A stretch of DNA of 64,000 bases from Puccinia triticina (lineage: Eukaryota; Basidiomycota; Pucciniomycetes; Pucciniales; Pucciniaceae). The translations under genes were made by a program, and so were the position numbers. The first letter of the stretch is position 1. Each line of letters opens with the position of its first letter. Shown here one piece after another: positions 45,001 through 55,488 of this stretch. The notes beneath the pieces are model-generated. The model searched no databases. It was not told the DNA's origin and worked only from the letters and a program-made list of their open reading frames with translations. The stretch lies in the NCBI RefSeq assembly GCF_026914185.1, contig NC_070558.1, positions 4,588,001-4,652,000 on the forward strand, given 5' to 3'.

Positions 45001-46191
45001 ATGACCGGTGTGGTGGCCAATATGGTAGTCAGACCAGCTTTTAGTTCTCAATCTCACTGGTGCCCTCATCTACATCAAGCTCAAGACCTCAAGACAGCAA
45101 GGTTTCCCCCCCCTTTTTTTTCTTTCTCTGTATCCTGTTTCCCTCTCTCCTTCTTCTTTCTTGGTCCTAACACAGAGTTGTCTGTGGGTTTATTTCTTTT
45201 TTTTGTGTTGTTTCTGATTTTCTTCCCCTGCTCTCTTCTCTGTCTCTGGTTTCGTTTCTTTCCTCTCATCTCTCAGATTGTGGCTCTCTTTCCTTTTCCT
45301 TAGCTCTTCTTCAGTTTCATTTCTGGTTTCCTCCTTCTGAACTTTTGTTTTGTTTTGTTTTGTTTTCCTCTCTTTCCCTCTTCCTCTCTTGTGTTTGGTT
45401 TGGTTGTGTAGTGCGCGCGCATGGCGCATGAGGAGATGATGACATGCTTCTGACAAGCCTCCAGGAATCCAAGTTCCTGGCAAGCTTGGAGGATTGGAGG
45501 CCATAGCATCCTGTTCTGATCCAAGTCAGGGGTTATCAAAATCAAGATTTTTTTTTTCTGAGTCAAGAGTCCCAAGATTCTGAATCCCAGAATCCATTCA
45601 TCCTTCAAGAGTCCTATCAACAAACCCAACCGCTGCCAAGGATCCAAACCCTGGCAAAAAAAATTCTCAAAACCACTTCCCCCCCAGCTATCACCTTGAA
45701 TCCGTGCGACTCATCCGGACCATCCAAGAGGGCAGCTCCCAGATCAGCACCTATTCCCCTCCCCGCGCTGCCGCCGGCCTAGCACCAAGCAGAGCTCCAT
45801 ATTTTTTCCCCCGCTCCCGGATCAAACCAGCGACCTCAAGATTTACAGTCTTGCACTGTGGTTTTGAGGCGTTGGCGGTTATAAATTTCTTTTTTTTCCT
45901 TCTTCTCTTGGTTCCCATCCGTTCAAATCTCAGAATCCTAGCGGAACCGGCTATGATTTCCTTCCAAATCAATTCTTGAGCATTCGCGAAACAAGACGCG
46001 GAGTACTTTGAGGCACCAACAGTGCCTCAGAGTACATCCCATCCATTCATTGCTGTTGATCTCGTTTCAGGATTTGGTCTAGTCCCCGTTTTCAGGATCA
46101 AGACGTTTCTGGTCCTTGATCCTTCTTTCTTTTATTTTTTAGAGTGTTCAGCAGCGGGGCATAGGAGAGCTATAAGCAAGTCCCCTCCATA
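45001..46191. other. Retroelement-like leader DNA and a dispersed repeat
   Basis: Positions 45100-45410 are T/C-rich. About 45237-45535 is repeated at 60170-60455, both ending GATCCAAGTCAGGGGTTATC; this may be the LTR or leader of a gypsy-type element whose gag-like remnant follows at 46192. No gene in this interval. Confidence 0.45.
45811..45866 (-). other. tRNA-Tyr-like 3' half (decayed or SINE-derived)
   Basis: On the minus strand CAAGA-CTGTAAA-TCTTG forms a perfect anticodon arm with anticodon GTA (Tyr), followed by AGGTC and GCTGGTTTGATCCGGGAGC, close to the Tyr variable loop and T-arm with one loop base lost. No D-arm or matching acceptor stem lies upstream, so this is not a functional gene. 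Confidence 0.5.
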
Positions 46192-46603
46192 GTGCCCCTC
46201 CAGGTTTCTCTACACACGTTGTCAAAGCATCACTTTAGCCACTCTTGCAAGCCCCTCGGATCCGCGGTCTCCTCTTTAGGTCCTGTTTGGTCGATTTTGG
46301 TCAAGGCAGACCATATCTTCCCAGCTCAGATCGTTGAAATCATACCTCAAGATCAAGATCTCGCGTTTGACGGTACCAATGTCAAGGAATTTCTCAAATC
46401 TTATCAGATGGCGGCCCAAGCCAATGGAGCCTTGGAATATGATATGGCTCAGCAGGTTTGTTTCTTCCTTCACACAAAAGAGTTGATGGATGTGGTTGCA
46501 ACCCTGGATGGCTTCGAGGATCTGTTGGAATATATGCTTCAAGCCCCATTTGAGTGGCCAAGCTATATGATCTAATATCCAAAAATCACCAGTAAGACCA
46601 ACT

Positions 46604-46678
46604 GTGTGTTTAGCTCAGTGGTATAAGAGCAGCTCTCATGAATGTAGAAGGTCGTGGGTTCAAATCCCACAACACACA
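46604..46678 (+). other. tRNA-like sequence (probable SINE head or tRNA pseudogene)
   Basis: Canonical spacing: acceptor GTGTGTT/AACACAC (7 perfect pairs), TA at 8-9, D-arm GCTC/GAGC, and T-arm GTGGG-TTCAAAT-CCCAC. The anticodon arm GCTCT-CATGAAT-GTAGA does not pair properly and lacks T33, so it cannot work as a normal tRNA. It interrupts the gag-like remnant. Confidence 0.6.
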
Positions 46679-46819
46679 ATTCTCTTCTCCTGAGTAATTT
46701 CAACAGGATCATGATTGGAGCAAGCTCAAGGCATTTATGCTCGCCTACTGGGCACCGGTTGACACAGCTCAGTTCACCCTTCAGCATTTGGAAGACTTGA
46801 TGCGGTACTGGTTGGTTGT

Positions 46820-46992
46820 GGTGTTCAAAATTGATTTTCAAACCACTTTCTACATAAAATCATAAGATCTACATGTCCAAACTTTTGATGGGGTGAAAGT
46901 TGAGGGTTCTCTTCATTTCAAGGGCCTCTCAAAACTTTGATAAATCTTATGATTTTATGTAAAATGATATTCAAAAATCAATTTTGAACACC
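46820..46992. mobile_element. Small palindromic MITE, GGTGTTCAAAATTG ends
   Basis: Left end GGTGTTCAAAATTGATTTT and right end AATCAATTTTGAACACC are inverted, with inner CATAAAATCATAAGAT and its complement. Sister of 42674-42828. It splits the gag-like coding remnant, showing insertion after the retroelement. Confidence 0.65.
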
Positions 46993-47215
46993 TTAGGTGA
47001 AGGAAGGGATCTCTCCTGCCAAAGATTATCCTTACTTTTGCCTATCTTTTGAACCAATCGCCTACTATCTACTCAGGGATCAAGATGTGGATGAAGAAGA
47101 AATTCAAAAACTGGGTTATCAAGCCTTTTGCTCGGCTTATTGACTCTCCTTGCTCAGCTCATCCAGTTCATTGGGAGTGATTGATTGACCGGCAATAACA
47201 GTTCAGACTACTCAT

Positions 47216-47590
47216 TTGGAGCCCCCTTCAACCCGGTTCGCGGACGGCTTGCCCAAGACATCCCTGGAATTTGATAAAGAAGATTGGGACATGGAGTCGG
47301 ATTCCTCTGATGAGTCAAATGAAGAGCCAAGTCGCGCCTTTTCCCAGCCCCCACAACCGTTGAATGCAAGTTGCAGAAGCCGCCAACTATTTGATCCTCC
47401 CGCCGTTGTCGCATCCAAGCCTCTTGCTAGAGCTGAACCAGAAGAGAGATGTACAGGCGTTGAGTCGGAGCCTTTTGATCCATTGAATGAAGGGCTGAGT
47501 TACGCTGATCCTGCCAGAGAATTTCCTGAAGATTCTGAGTCCTTTGAATCTCTCCCGGTTGTTGAGTTGTCTGTTAGTCTGCTACCATGA
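47216..47590 (+). CDS. Possible coding fragment, acidic and Ser/Pro-rich
   Basis: An open frame with MESDSSDESNEEPSRAFSQP, Glu/Ser-rich, no known domain. It may be the continuation of the gag-like remnant or of the large ORF starting at 48051. It begins at an ATG, but neither promoter nor splice sites support an independent gene. Function unknown. Confidence 0.3.
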   Translation: MEPPSTRFADGLPKTSLEFDKEDWDMESDSSDESNEEPSRAFSQPPQPLNASCRSRQLFDPPAVVASKPLARAEPEERCTGVESEPFDPLNEGLSYADPAREFPEDSESFESLPVVELSVSLLP

Positions 47591-47666
47591 TTTATCACCA
47601 CAGTATGGAGGGCTGTTGGATTGACCCATGAGCACTACCAACCAACCATCCAGCTGGCAGCCACAA

Positions 47667-47759
47667 GCGTCTGTAGCCTAGTTGGTAAAGGCAGCACTCT
47701 AGCTAGTAGTATGTGTCTCAGCATAGCTGAGGTCGTGAGTTCAACTCTCACCAGACACA
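47667..47759 (+). other. tRNA-like sequence with long variable arm
   Basis: Acceptor GCGTCTG/CAGACAC (6 of 7 pairs), TA at 8-9, D-arm GCCT/AGGC, T-arm GTGAG-TTCAACT-CTCAC, and a long variable arm CTCAGC-ATA-GCTGAG as in class II tRNAs. The anticodon arm GCACT-CTAGCTA-GTAGT pairs badly; the loop would give AGC. It fits neither Ser nor Leu, so it is probably a tRNA-derived repeat. Confidence 0.5.
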
Positions 47760-48050
47760 TCTTCATTTTACAGTCTCTACACCGGTTCCGCGTGTTGTTG
47801 AAGATTTTATGCCAACAGCCTGCTACAAGTTCTCCGATCTTCTTTATACATCTGCCAATCCTGAGGCTTTCAAGCGATCAACTGAAGAGTTAAGTCATCC
47901 TGAAGCCACTCAGTCGGAATCAATATCCTTGACAAAGCCTTTGAATAGATCACCTGTCAAGCCAAGCTTTCCTGAGGCCTCTCTACGGAGTCCAATCTTG
48001 TCGCCTGCAAATACAAAGGCAGACTTCAAATCCTCTCTGATCCACAAGTT

Positions 48051-49589
48051 GTGTATCCCTTGGACTCCAAATTGTCCATGATGGCACTGTCAGCTAGGGA
48101 AACAGTGGAAATCGTTGATGGAGGGAAGAGAGTCACCTCCCCGGATCCCTCTGAGCTTGTAATCAAGGCTTTGCATCATCCTACCATCTTTAATGATCAA
48201 CTGTCCGAGCGTCATAAGCTTTGGAGCGCCACTGGGGACGACAACAGGATCTTGATTCCCTTCAATCTTTCATCTCTTTGTGGCTTTCTCGACCTTTGCA
48301 TTGGCTTTGTTGCACACTTTGATTCCAGCATTTGCTTTGGTTTGGTGACCTCAGGCGGCGAGGCGGATCTTAGTTTCGCGCAGAGGCGGACTGGAGTAGG
48401 CTCCAATCAAATGCTGACATCTGAAGATCGTCTCCGCAACAAGGGTAAACTAATTCTTCTTCAATTGGAGCAAGGGCAAGAATTTTGCAGGAAAAGCTCT
48501 GGACATATTGGACCAATTGTCAAATTCAGGACAGGTTCTACGGGCGTTAAGATTTTGGCGGCACTATGCTCTGTCATTGGTTTTCATCCGATCACTTTGG
48601 AACTTTTTGTTATTGTGGAGGCGAGCCAGACTGAAAGTAAGTTCTCCCTCCATAGCATGCATCCCAGGGTAGATGCCACCCCAGTCGTCAAAACCCTACA
48701 ATCTGCCACTCTTGTGAGCCACACCCTGTCGCCTCTTGCTTTTTCCAGGTTGGCCGCGATAATACCGACCGTCATCAATTGTTTGAGCGGGACCAGATCT
48801 CATTTGATTCACCTCAAAAGGCACAACAAGTGGGTTTGGGAGCTGCGCCTGACAAGGGAACATTCAGCTGTTAAATTTCATCAAGTTGCTAGCTTGGATC
48901 TTGGCCAACCTATTGGTCTCATCAATGTTTCTTTCCGGTCACCACAAACTTCCTTTGAATCCAAAGAGGATTTTGTTTTTCACTCTTGGGATGCTCCCGC
49001 TGTCATATCACGATCTCTTAATGACAGCCATCATCAATCTGAATTTGATTCAAGTCAACGTGAAGATATCACGTCCTGCGGGTCTCCTGAAGAAAGGTGT
49101 TGGTCTTGCGACGTCGACTTGAGCATATCCAGCACCCTAGATTTCGGTTCTGATTTTGGACTCCTAGCTAGGTATTTGGGCGTAGCTCTCTCTCTGGATC
49201 TTAGTCAATCTTGGTTCAAGCATTCAGATTCTCAAATCGTTCATGTCAACATGAGTACATGTTTTGTTTTGGGTCTTAGCAAATTTTTCTTCCCTTTTGA
49301 CTCAAGTTGGACGGCCAAATCTGGTCCTGCGGCTAAGCAGAACAATCTAGAAGTCAATTCCAATCAACTTCTCACACCCAAGGTGACTCTCTGCAACAAG
49401 GGTGAACTACTGGTACTTCCATCGGAGCGCAATCGAGCAGGTTTAGTTTCAGTGGAGGTAGAGAGACTAGAAGTAAGTTTTCTCCTTAGTATGCGCCTCC
49501 GGGTAGATACTAAAAGAATTGGAGTAACTGAAAGCAGAACAACGGTTCGTACTCTGATAATAGTCTTAGGACTGTGCAGTCTAGGCTGA
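48051..49589 (+). CDS. 512-codon ORF of unknown function, ending in an LTR
   Basis: Open for 512 codons, unusual in this AT/GC-balanced DNA. No recognised domain. It has an internal duplication with a period of about 280 codons: SNQMLTSEDRLRNKGKLI near residue 120 resembles SNQLLTPKVTLCNKGELL near 440, and SMHPRVDAT resembles SMRLRVDT. The second repeat is cut at about 49501 by the copia LTR, so the last 29 codons are LTR sequence. The repeat resumes after the copia element at 55489 (VVKTLRPATIVSHT versus VVKTLQSATLVSHT). It may be part of a retroelement polyprotein or a host gene; I cannot decide. Confidence 0.4.
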   Translation: MYPLDSKLSMMALSARETVEIVDGGKRVTSPDPSELVIKALHHPTIFNDQLSERHKLWSATGDDNRILIPFNLSSLCGFLDLCIGFVAHFDSSICFGLVTSGGEADLSFAQRRTGVGSNQMLTSEDRLRNKGKLILLQLEQGQEFCRKSSGHIGPIVKFRTGSTGVKILAALCSVIGFHPITLELFVIVEASQTESKFSLHSMHPRVDATPVVKTLQSATLVSHTLSPLAFSRLAAIIPTVINCLSGTRSHLIHLKRHNKWVWELRLTREHSAVKFHQVASLDLGQPIGLINVSFRSPQTSFESKEDFVFHSWDAPAVISRSLNDSHHQSEFDSSQREDITSCGSPEERCWSCDVDLSISSTLDFGSDFGLLARYLGVALSLDLSQSWFKHSDSQIVHVNMSTCFVLGLSKFFFPFDSSWTAKSGPAAKQNNLEVNSNQLLTPKVTLCNKGELLVLPSERNRAGLVSVEVERLEVSFLLSMRLRVDTKRIGVTESRTTVRTLIIVLGLCSLG

Positions 49590-49963
49590 GTGAGATCTGT
49601 GATAAAAGAAAATTATTTAGGTTGAATAAGGGTCTCGGACTATCAACAATATTGATGATATCTTGTCTCTCCGTAAGTAAATAGCTTGAGTAGCATATTT
49701 CTCTTTTATTGTCCTGCGCGTACGGTGGCGTAGCTTCTGGGTCTGCTTGTCAAACATCGATTTCCTCCAAGAGGTTGTCGGGTTTTCTGGCTTGCTTCTG
49801 CAATTGGTGCTGCTGGGCTTAACCGCGCGTGCTTCCTCTTGGGTCGCAGCGGGTCTGGGGACCGCGGAAGGGCTTGCCTTTCAACGCAGCTGGGTCTAAG
49901 TTCTGGGGACCGCGCAGTATTCCATAATGGTTCCTGCTGCCGGTCTTGGTCTGTATTCCTATA
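49502..49963 (-). repeat. Copia LTR, 3' copy
   Basis: About 462 bp, matching the copy at 54980-55488 at roughly 95% by eye. The outermost bases have drifted (GGTAGATAC in place of TGTAAATC). Confidence 0.8.
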
Positions 49964-51187
49964 GCCTGCCATGCTTCTAGTCGCAAGATTAGAAGCAGCG
50001 TCAAAGACTTGGATTACGCCTAGTTATGCCAATGAGCGCCAAATAACTGATTGACTGAGAGCTTTGGTGAAGAAGTCCACCGCAGTTGCTCTGGTGTTCA
50101 CGTAGTGTAGTTTGATTGCATGTAACAGGATGAGTGACGGAATCCAGGCACCACAACGACTCCCTTCTCCAAATGTCGTGTATCCAGGCAGTTGCCCCGG
50201 TCGGCATCAGCAAGGACTTTGAGTTTAAGGCCCGTCTTCCTCTTGGACGCTAGTCCAGTGTGCTACGTTCCTGAGAGATAGTGAAGAAGTTGGATGGTGC
50301 TCGATATTGCTTTGGGCGTCGACGCGGTCTGGCGGTGGTCCACGCATAACGATGATTCTCAGCAACAGGAGGGGCCGTTGCTTTATCAGATACGAGATAT
50401 GTACCATACGCTTGTGGCGACTCCTGACTTTGCGATTTGCCCAGAATATCAGAGATCGCGCGTTCTTCTTTGTTGAATTTGAGATCACACATTTTTCTTC
50501 TTCATCTTCAAGATCGCGTGTTCTTCTTCTTCAACTTCGAGATGGCACGTTCTTCTTCTTGACCTTCGGCAATTCGAGATCACACGTTCTTCCTCTTCAA
50601 CTTTGAGATTGCGTGTTCTTCTTCTTCAACTGAGATCCACGTTCTTCTTCTTGACCTTCGGCTTGGAAGACTGTTAACGCGCCCAAACATCCTGGAAAAC
50701 TTCACATTCAATCGCATCTTCAAAATCAGTTCGAGGGGCAATACTCTGCTCTTAGTAAGCTTCTTCGTGCTTGATCCGGTCTGTTTTTCAAGGAAGATCC
50801 GGAATTCCTCAATTGAATTAGTAACCTTCAAGATATCCTTGCGATTTTCTCCAGTAAACTGGTCCCCCAGAGTCAGGGCGCCACCGTTGGTAGGCGGAGA
50901 AATCCGCCCGTCGAGATCACCATGAATGATTTCCGGTGGAACAGCAGTTGGTTTGAAGCGCCCATTAAACGGCACCCTGGGTAGCTTGCCTTTCATGCAA
51001 GCCTCGCACAGCTTTGTCTTGGTGAGATTCAGCTTGTCCGGTACGCTTTCGCCGATGCGACAAGGGCTGGCGTAACCAGGTCGATGATGTCACATCTGAA
51101 GTTCACTTGATCAGAGCTGATGCGGTGTGCATGCTCAACGCTGCGTTCGCTGGGAGATTAACGCCAAAGATTCTGAGCAGATCATTA

Positions 51188-53077
51188 CACGGCGGACGCA
51201 CTTTTAAGGTTTTTCGCCGAAGGTTCTCCAAAGTGCTGATTTTCAATCGAAGAACCTCCCAAGTCGGGTCCTTCGGTCAATCTTCGAAGAAAATCCGAAG
51301 ATTTTCCGAAGGTGGGGCAAAAACTTCGAATGACATTCGAAGGTGACAGAAATATCCGTCCAACCACCGGGTTGGACCGGATAAAACCTTATTATCTGAA
51401 ATCTTATCCTACTCCGAAGTCCATTCGGAGGAAGGACCCTCCCCTCCCAATATTCTTCGGAGGGCCTTCGGAGGGCCTTCGGAGGGCCTTCGGAGGACCT
51501 TTGAATGTTCCAGACTTTGATGGATCTTCGGAGGAGGGACCCTCCCCTCCCAATATTCTTCGAAGGGCCTTTGGAGGACCTTCGAATGTTCCTGACTTCG
51601 ATGGATCTTCGGAGGCGGAGTCCTCCCCTCCGATTATTTTTCGGAGGGCCTTCGCAGGCCCTTCGAATGCCATCCCACCGGCAGTCAGCTGACTCAGCAC
51701 CTGCCACCCACTGCTGGCGACGGTCAACAGGAACCAAACGACCACCCAGGATAACATCTTCTTTCTCTGCCTCTGCCTTTCTTTCTCTGCCTTTCTTTCT
51801 CTGCCTTTCTTTCTCTGCCTCCCTCTCTCTCTCAATCGGAAAGCAATCCTTATCTACCATGTCTTGTCCATCCACCATCCTAGCCAGAAGCAGACTGACT
51901 AGCAGCAACAGAGGCTGACCTACCACCCTGCCACACACAGTCGACAAACCGAACCAAGTCATCAAGGTCCTGGCCTGTGATGGGCGGACAGGCGAGCAAC
52001 GTGAGATTGGCTACGCCGGCACTCATGTTGTCAGAAACGGCAAGTCCGTCGCATCCTTCTCCTCCTCCTCTCCAAGCTCCCCTCAACCTGATCCACCATG
52101 TAATCCAGCACGGCCAACACCGACCGGACAGGACTGGGACTGGAACGTAAGCCAAGCTTAGAACTATACCCACCCGTGAAGGGATCGAGCTGATTAATGG
52201 CCTGTAGTCGGTCGTGTTTTGCACCCCCACAGCTGCGCTTCAGCCTATCGGACTCGACCCTGCCGCTGATCACGACGAAAAAGGTGCACACAAAGGTGAT
52301 CATCCACAAGCTGCTCTGGTTCATCCGGGGATTGACTTCAACGCGAGCTGAGTGAGGCGGGGGTCCGGATCTGAGATCCCAACGGCTTGCGCGCCTACCT
52401 TGACTCGGTCGGCCTCTCCTGGTACGACGAGGGCACCCTGCGCCCGATCTACGGCTTCTTTCCCCCTTCTTTCTCTCTCCCCCCCTTCTTTCTCTCCCCC
52501 CCCCTTCTTTCTCTCTCCCCCCCTTCTTTCTCTCCTCTCTCTACATGTATGTACTACCATATATTAGCCAAACAAGAAATACACAAAGATATCCTACACA
52601 ATTGTGAGGGGGGGGGGGGGGGGGGGGCACGGGCCCACCCGATCCCGGAACATTCCGTCCGATCAAGCCTCAAGCCTGTCCAATCAAGCCCGATTGGAGG
52701 AGCCCGATCGGGGGGGGGGGCAATCTGAGGAGCCCAACAGGACGCGCACTTCGATTGGCCTTTGAAGAATCTTCCGAGTGCCTTCGAAGGCCTGTTCAAA
52801 TACATTCGAAGCCTCTTCAAAGTCGGCATTCGAAGGGGCTTCGAAGTTTTTCCAAAGGCCTGCTGAAGAATCTTCGAATGTCCTTTGGAGAGCCTTTGGA
52901 GGAGGGTTTTCCTCCGAAGGCTCTCCGAAGGACATTCGAAGTTCCGTTGAAATCTTACTTCGGAGGAACTTCGTCAGATATTTTGACCAAGTGCCGACCG
53001 TCCGCTGCTGCTGGCGGGTACTTTGGAGGCTCTCCGAAATACTTTTGGAGATACTTTGGAGTTTTGCGTCCGCCGTG
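51188..53077. mobile_element. DNA transposon with CCTTCGAAGG-rich arms, 1,890 bp, TA target
   Basis: Left end CACGGCGGACGCA and right end the complement GCGTCCGCCGTG, flanked by TA (51186-51187, 53078-53079), as in mariner-type elements. Inner arms at 51190-51680 and 52740-53060 hold dozens of CCTTCGAAGG and CCTTCGGAGG blocks able to pair with each other. The centre (51700-52730) is unrelated low-complexity DNA with CT runs and a 17-G tract near 52609. No transposase recognised. On the minus strand the host copia frame continues across it once one TA is removed. Confidence 0.7.
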
Positions 53078-54285
53078 TAGACACGTCCACTCGGAAGGGT
53101 TTCTCGTTCTTCATCTTAACTACGTAGCTTCCGTTTTGTTCAAAGATGCTTGGCTTGCATGTGAGTAGTTGTATCATTTACACAAGATTTCTTGTTGGGT
53201 TTGAAACAAACAAAGCGTCTCGTACTGTGATTACTTGTCTCAATTCAAGATATAGATGAGCAGTTCCCCGAGCTACAACCACAAGTTTTGCACAGCCGCT
53301 TCCCGTGATGATGCTTATATCGACTAAGTCTGTACCTCCCTATACTGCAGATGGTCGGCGGACCGGTCGGCTTGCGTGGTTTGTGACCAGTACTCGTAGA
53401 GACGGCTGTTGAGGTAGAAAAGCAAGCGAGGATATCCAGGCGTCTGATTTCATCTTCCTTATTCTGCTGTTGATAGATTAGGCTAGTACTCCCCATTGCG
53501 TTCAAACACAAAAGGTTCTTGGATAAATGTGAGGAACCATCAAAAAGAGTGAGCAAAGGTTGTGTTTGTTAGCCACGAGGGTCTAGTTCATGACAGTCAA
53601 TGATTGAGCTCTCGTGGCGTCCGAGACAAGCCACAAATGTGCTGGACTGGGTCTCTAGTGCATCAGTACGGCTATCGAGACCCAATTCAGCTGAAGAAGA
53701 CTGAGTGGCCTAGCCGTAGTGGTGGCCGGGAGCGCCGGACGCTAGACACAACGTGCAGCATCGTGTTTTCTTCTCTCTTCTTCGAGGAATCGATCAACCA
53801 GTGATTTGACATGCTCGCTGCGCTCGACCAGGGGGGTAAGTAATTTTTGGGTCAAAACAAGGTCGTCCCCCGAGCTATCGGAAAACCCATCGGAATAATC
53901 GTCCTCAGAATCACCGGAAGTCATCAAGAATCTTGGAGTGAACCTTAGTTCGTTGGTAGGAGAAGGAATTTTAGGAGGATAAGAACTATCGTTGTTGTCT
54001 TTAAAGGGCTCGGTGATTTCTCGGTCGTTTGATAATGAAAGATTCAAGTCTGATGGGCGATGGGATTCCCTGATAGTCACAATGATACCAGGACAAGTTG
54101 ACAATGACAACTGTCTGTGGGCGGCAACGACTGGCGATGAGCTGAGTTCAGATTCATCCATCACCTTCCGATTAATTGCGGATTCATGTCGACCGATGTC
54201 CCTGAGCTTCACGGTCATTTCTTTGGGTTTGGCGAGAGCATTGCCTATGAGTTCGTCCGGTACTTTGAGACCAATCTAGCTGTAG

Positions 54286-54673
54286 CAACAAAGGGTAGTT
54301 ACGCTACGCGTAACGCGTAGATAATGGCAACATAACAGAATTTTTGTCGTTATCTACGTGTTACGCGTAACGGCGGTGCAATTGCGTTATTGCACCACAT
54401 TAAGCCGGTTTTTTCATGCTAGTTGCGTTATCCGGGCGCGCGGAGCCCCTGAGAGCGGGCAAAAAATGCGGCTAAAATGCCTTAAACAGTCCGTTATCGC
54501 GTTATCCGGGGGATAACGCGATAACGGGCCTCAAAAATGAGGCCCTTTACGTTACGCGCGGGGCCTAAAACGGCCCCGTTACTAGTAAAGTAACGGGGGG
54601 CCCCGGATAATGGGGATAGTTACGTTACCAAAATTGCGCGGATAACGCAACGTAATGTAACTACCCTTTGTTG
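54286..54673. mobile_element. hAT-like MITE, CAACAAAGGGTAGTTAC ends, 7-bp TSD
   Basis: 388 bp; left CAACAAAGGGTAGTTACG, right the complement ending CCCTTTGTTG; flanked by GCTGTAG at 54279-54285 and 54674-54680. Interior is made of GTTACGCGTAACG-type palindromes and GGGGATAACGCGATAACG blocks. Inserted in the copia gag frame. End structure and 7-bp target match the split MITE at 30431/37354. Confidence 0.75.
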
Positions 54674-54979
54674 GCTGTAGTTGACCAGACTTTCTTCTAG
54701 TTGCGTGCGCTTCATACGTTTCCGTTCCCAGAGCGGAAAATTTGAACCATCCAATTTTGTCACGTTAACGTGGTCTTTGTCTGGACTGTAAGCGTCATTC
54801 TAGCTTCTTTGGGGAGTTGCAGCGGCTTGCGATATGAGGGTTGCCGGCTTGAACGGTGTTTGGGTTTGAAGCTGTGCCGGCACTACCTTCACCGCCATTT
54901 GCACTCCGATTTTGAGTCCCTAGCTTGTTGTCCTGCTTTCAGTTATCAATTGAGGAAGTTGCTCCAAGCGATACAAGAC

Positions 54980-55488
54980 TGTAAATCTAAAAGAATTGGA
55001 ATAACTGAAAGCAGAACAACGGTTTGTACTCTGATAATAGTCTTAGGACTGTGCAGTCTAGGCTGAGTGAGATCTGTGATAAAAGAAAATTATTTAGGTT
55101 GAATAAGGGTCTCGGACTATCAACAATATTGATGATATCTTGTCTCTCCGTAAGTAAATAGCTTGAGTAGCGTATTTCTCTTGTATTGTCCTGCGCGTAC
55201 GGTGGCGTAGCTTCTGGGTCTGCTTTTCAAACATTGATTTCCTCCAAGAGGTTGTCGGGTTTTCTGGCTTGCTTCTGCAATCGGTGCTGCTGGGCTTAAC
55301 CGCGCGTGCTTCCTCTTGGGTCGCAGCGGGTCTGGGGACCGCGGAAGGGCTTGCCTTTCAACGCAGCTGGGTCTAAGTTCTGGGGACTGCGGAAGGGCTT
55401 GCCTTTCAACGCAGCTGAGTCTAAGTTCTGGGGACCGCGCAGTATTCCATAATGGTTCCTGCTGCCGGTCTTGGTCTGTATTCCTACA
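54980..55488 (-). repeat. Copia LTR, 5' copy
   Basis: 509 bp. Contains an extra 47-bp tandem copy relative to the other LTR, centred near 55400. Confidence 0.8.

Larger units (their letters stand above)
46192..47144 (+). pseudogene. Gag-like retrotransposon remnant with two insertions
   Basis: Plus-strand frames encode DLAFDGTNVKEFLKSYQMAA and ANGALEYDMAQQVCFFLHTK with LMDVVATLDGFEDLLEYM, a pattern I associate with gag proteins of Ty3/gypsy-type elements. A tRNA-like insertion (46604-46678) and a palindromic MITE (46820-46992) separate this from further coding-like sequence DWSKLKAFMLAYWAPVDTA and, after 46993, ISPAKDYPYFCLSFEP and DVDEEEIQKLGYQAFC. Stops after WPSYMI and near 47142 break the frame. 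Confidence 0.5.
50020..54780 (-). pseudogene. Copia gag-pol remnants
   Basis: From 54780 down: TKLDGSNFPLWERKRMKR, a typical gag start; after the MITE at 54286-54673, VPDELIGNALAKPKEMTVKL and a Ser-rich gag tail (53742-54285); SHLSKNLLCLNAMGSTSLIY (about 53500) and YVVKMKNEKPFRVDVS (about 53110) of the pre-integrase region; after the nested element, KLNLTKTKLCEACMKGKLPR and IIHGDLDGRISPPTNGG of the integrase start (about 50900-51040); and LADADRGNCLDTRH and HYVNTRATAVDFFTKAL of the RNase H end (about 50020-50230). TC-rich repeats fill 50470-50680. Stops and deletions make it inactive. Confidence 0.8.
49502..55488 (-). mobile_element. Degenerate Ty1/copia retrotransposon with nested MITEs
   Basis: Direct LTRs at about 49502-49963 and 54980-55488; in element orientation (minus) they begin TGTAGGAATACAGACC. 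The right copy is 47 bp longer because of a tandem duplication of CTGGGGACYGCGGAAGGG-type sequence. The flanks read GATAC (left) and GATCC (right), a near 5-bp duplication. Between the LTRs the minus strand shows, in order, gag, protease/pre-integrase, integrase and the end of RNase H. Reverse transcriptase is deleted. Two DNA transposons are inserted (51188-53077 and 54286-54673). Confidence 0.85.

Noticed and set aside
46604..46678. Functional tRNA gene
   Set aside because: Acceptor, D and T arms are good, but the anticodon stem does not pair and position 33 is not T, so it is not called as a working tRNA.
51312..51835. ORFs of 120-240 codons on both strands
   Set aside because: They cross CCTTCGGAGG palindromes and a CT-rich run; the amino-acid content mirrors the repeat, not a protein.
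52605..52630. G-tract as a regulatory G-quadruplex
   Set aside because: It is one uninterrupted run of about 17 G inside transposon DNA, more likely a homopolymer expansion or an assembly-sensitive site.
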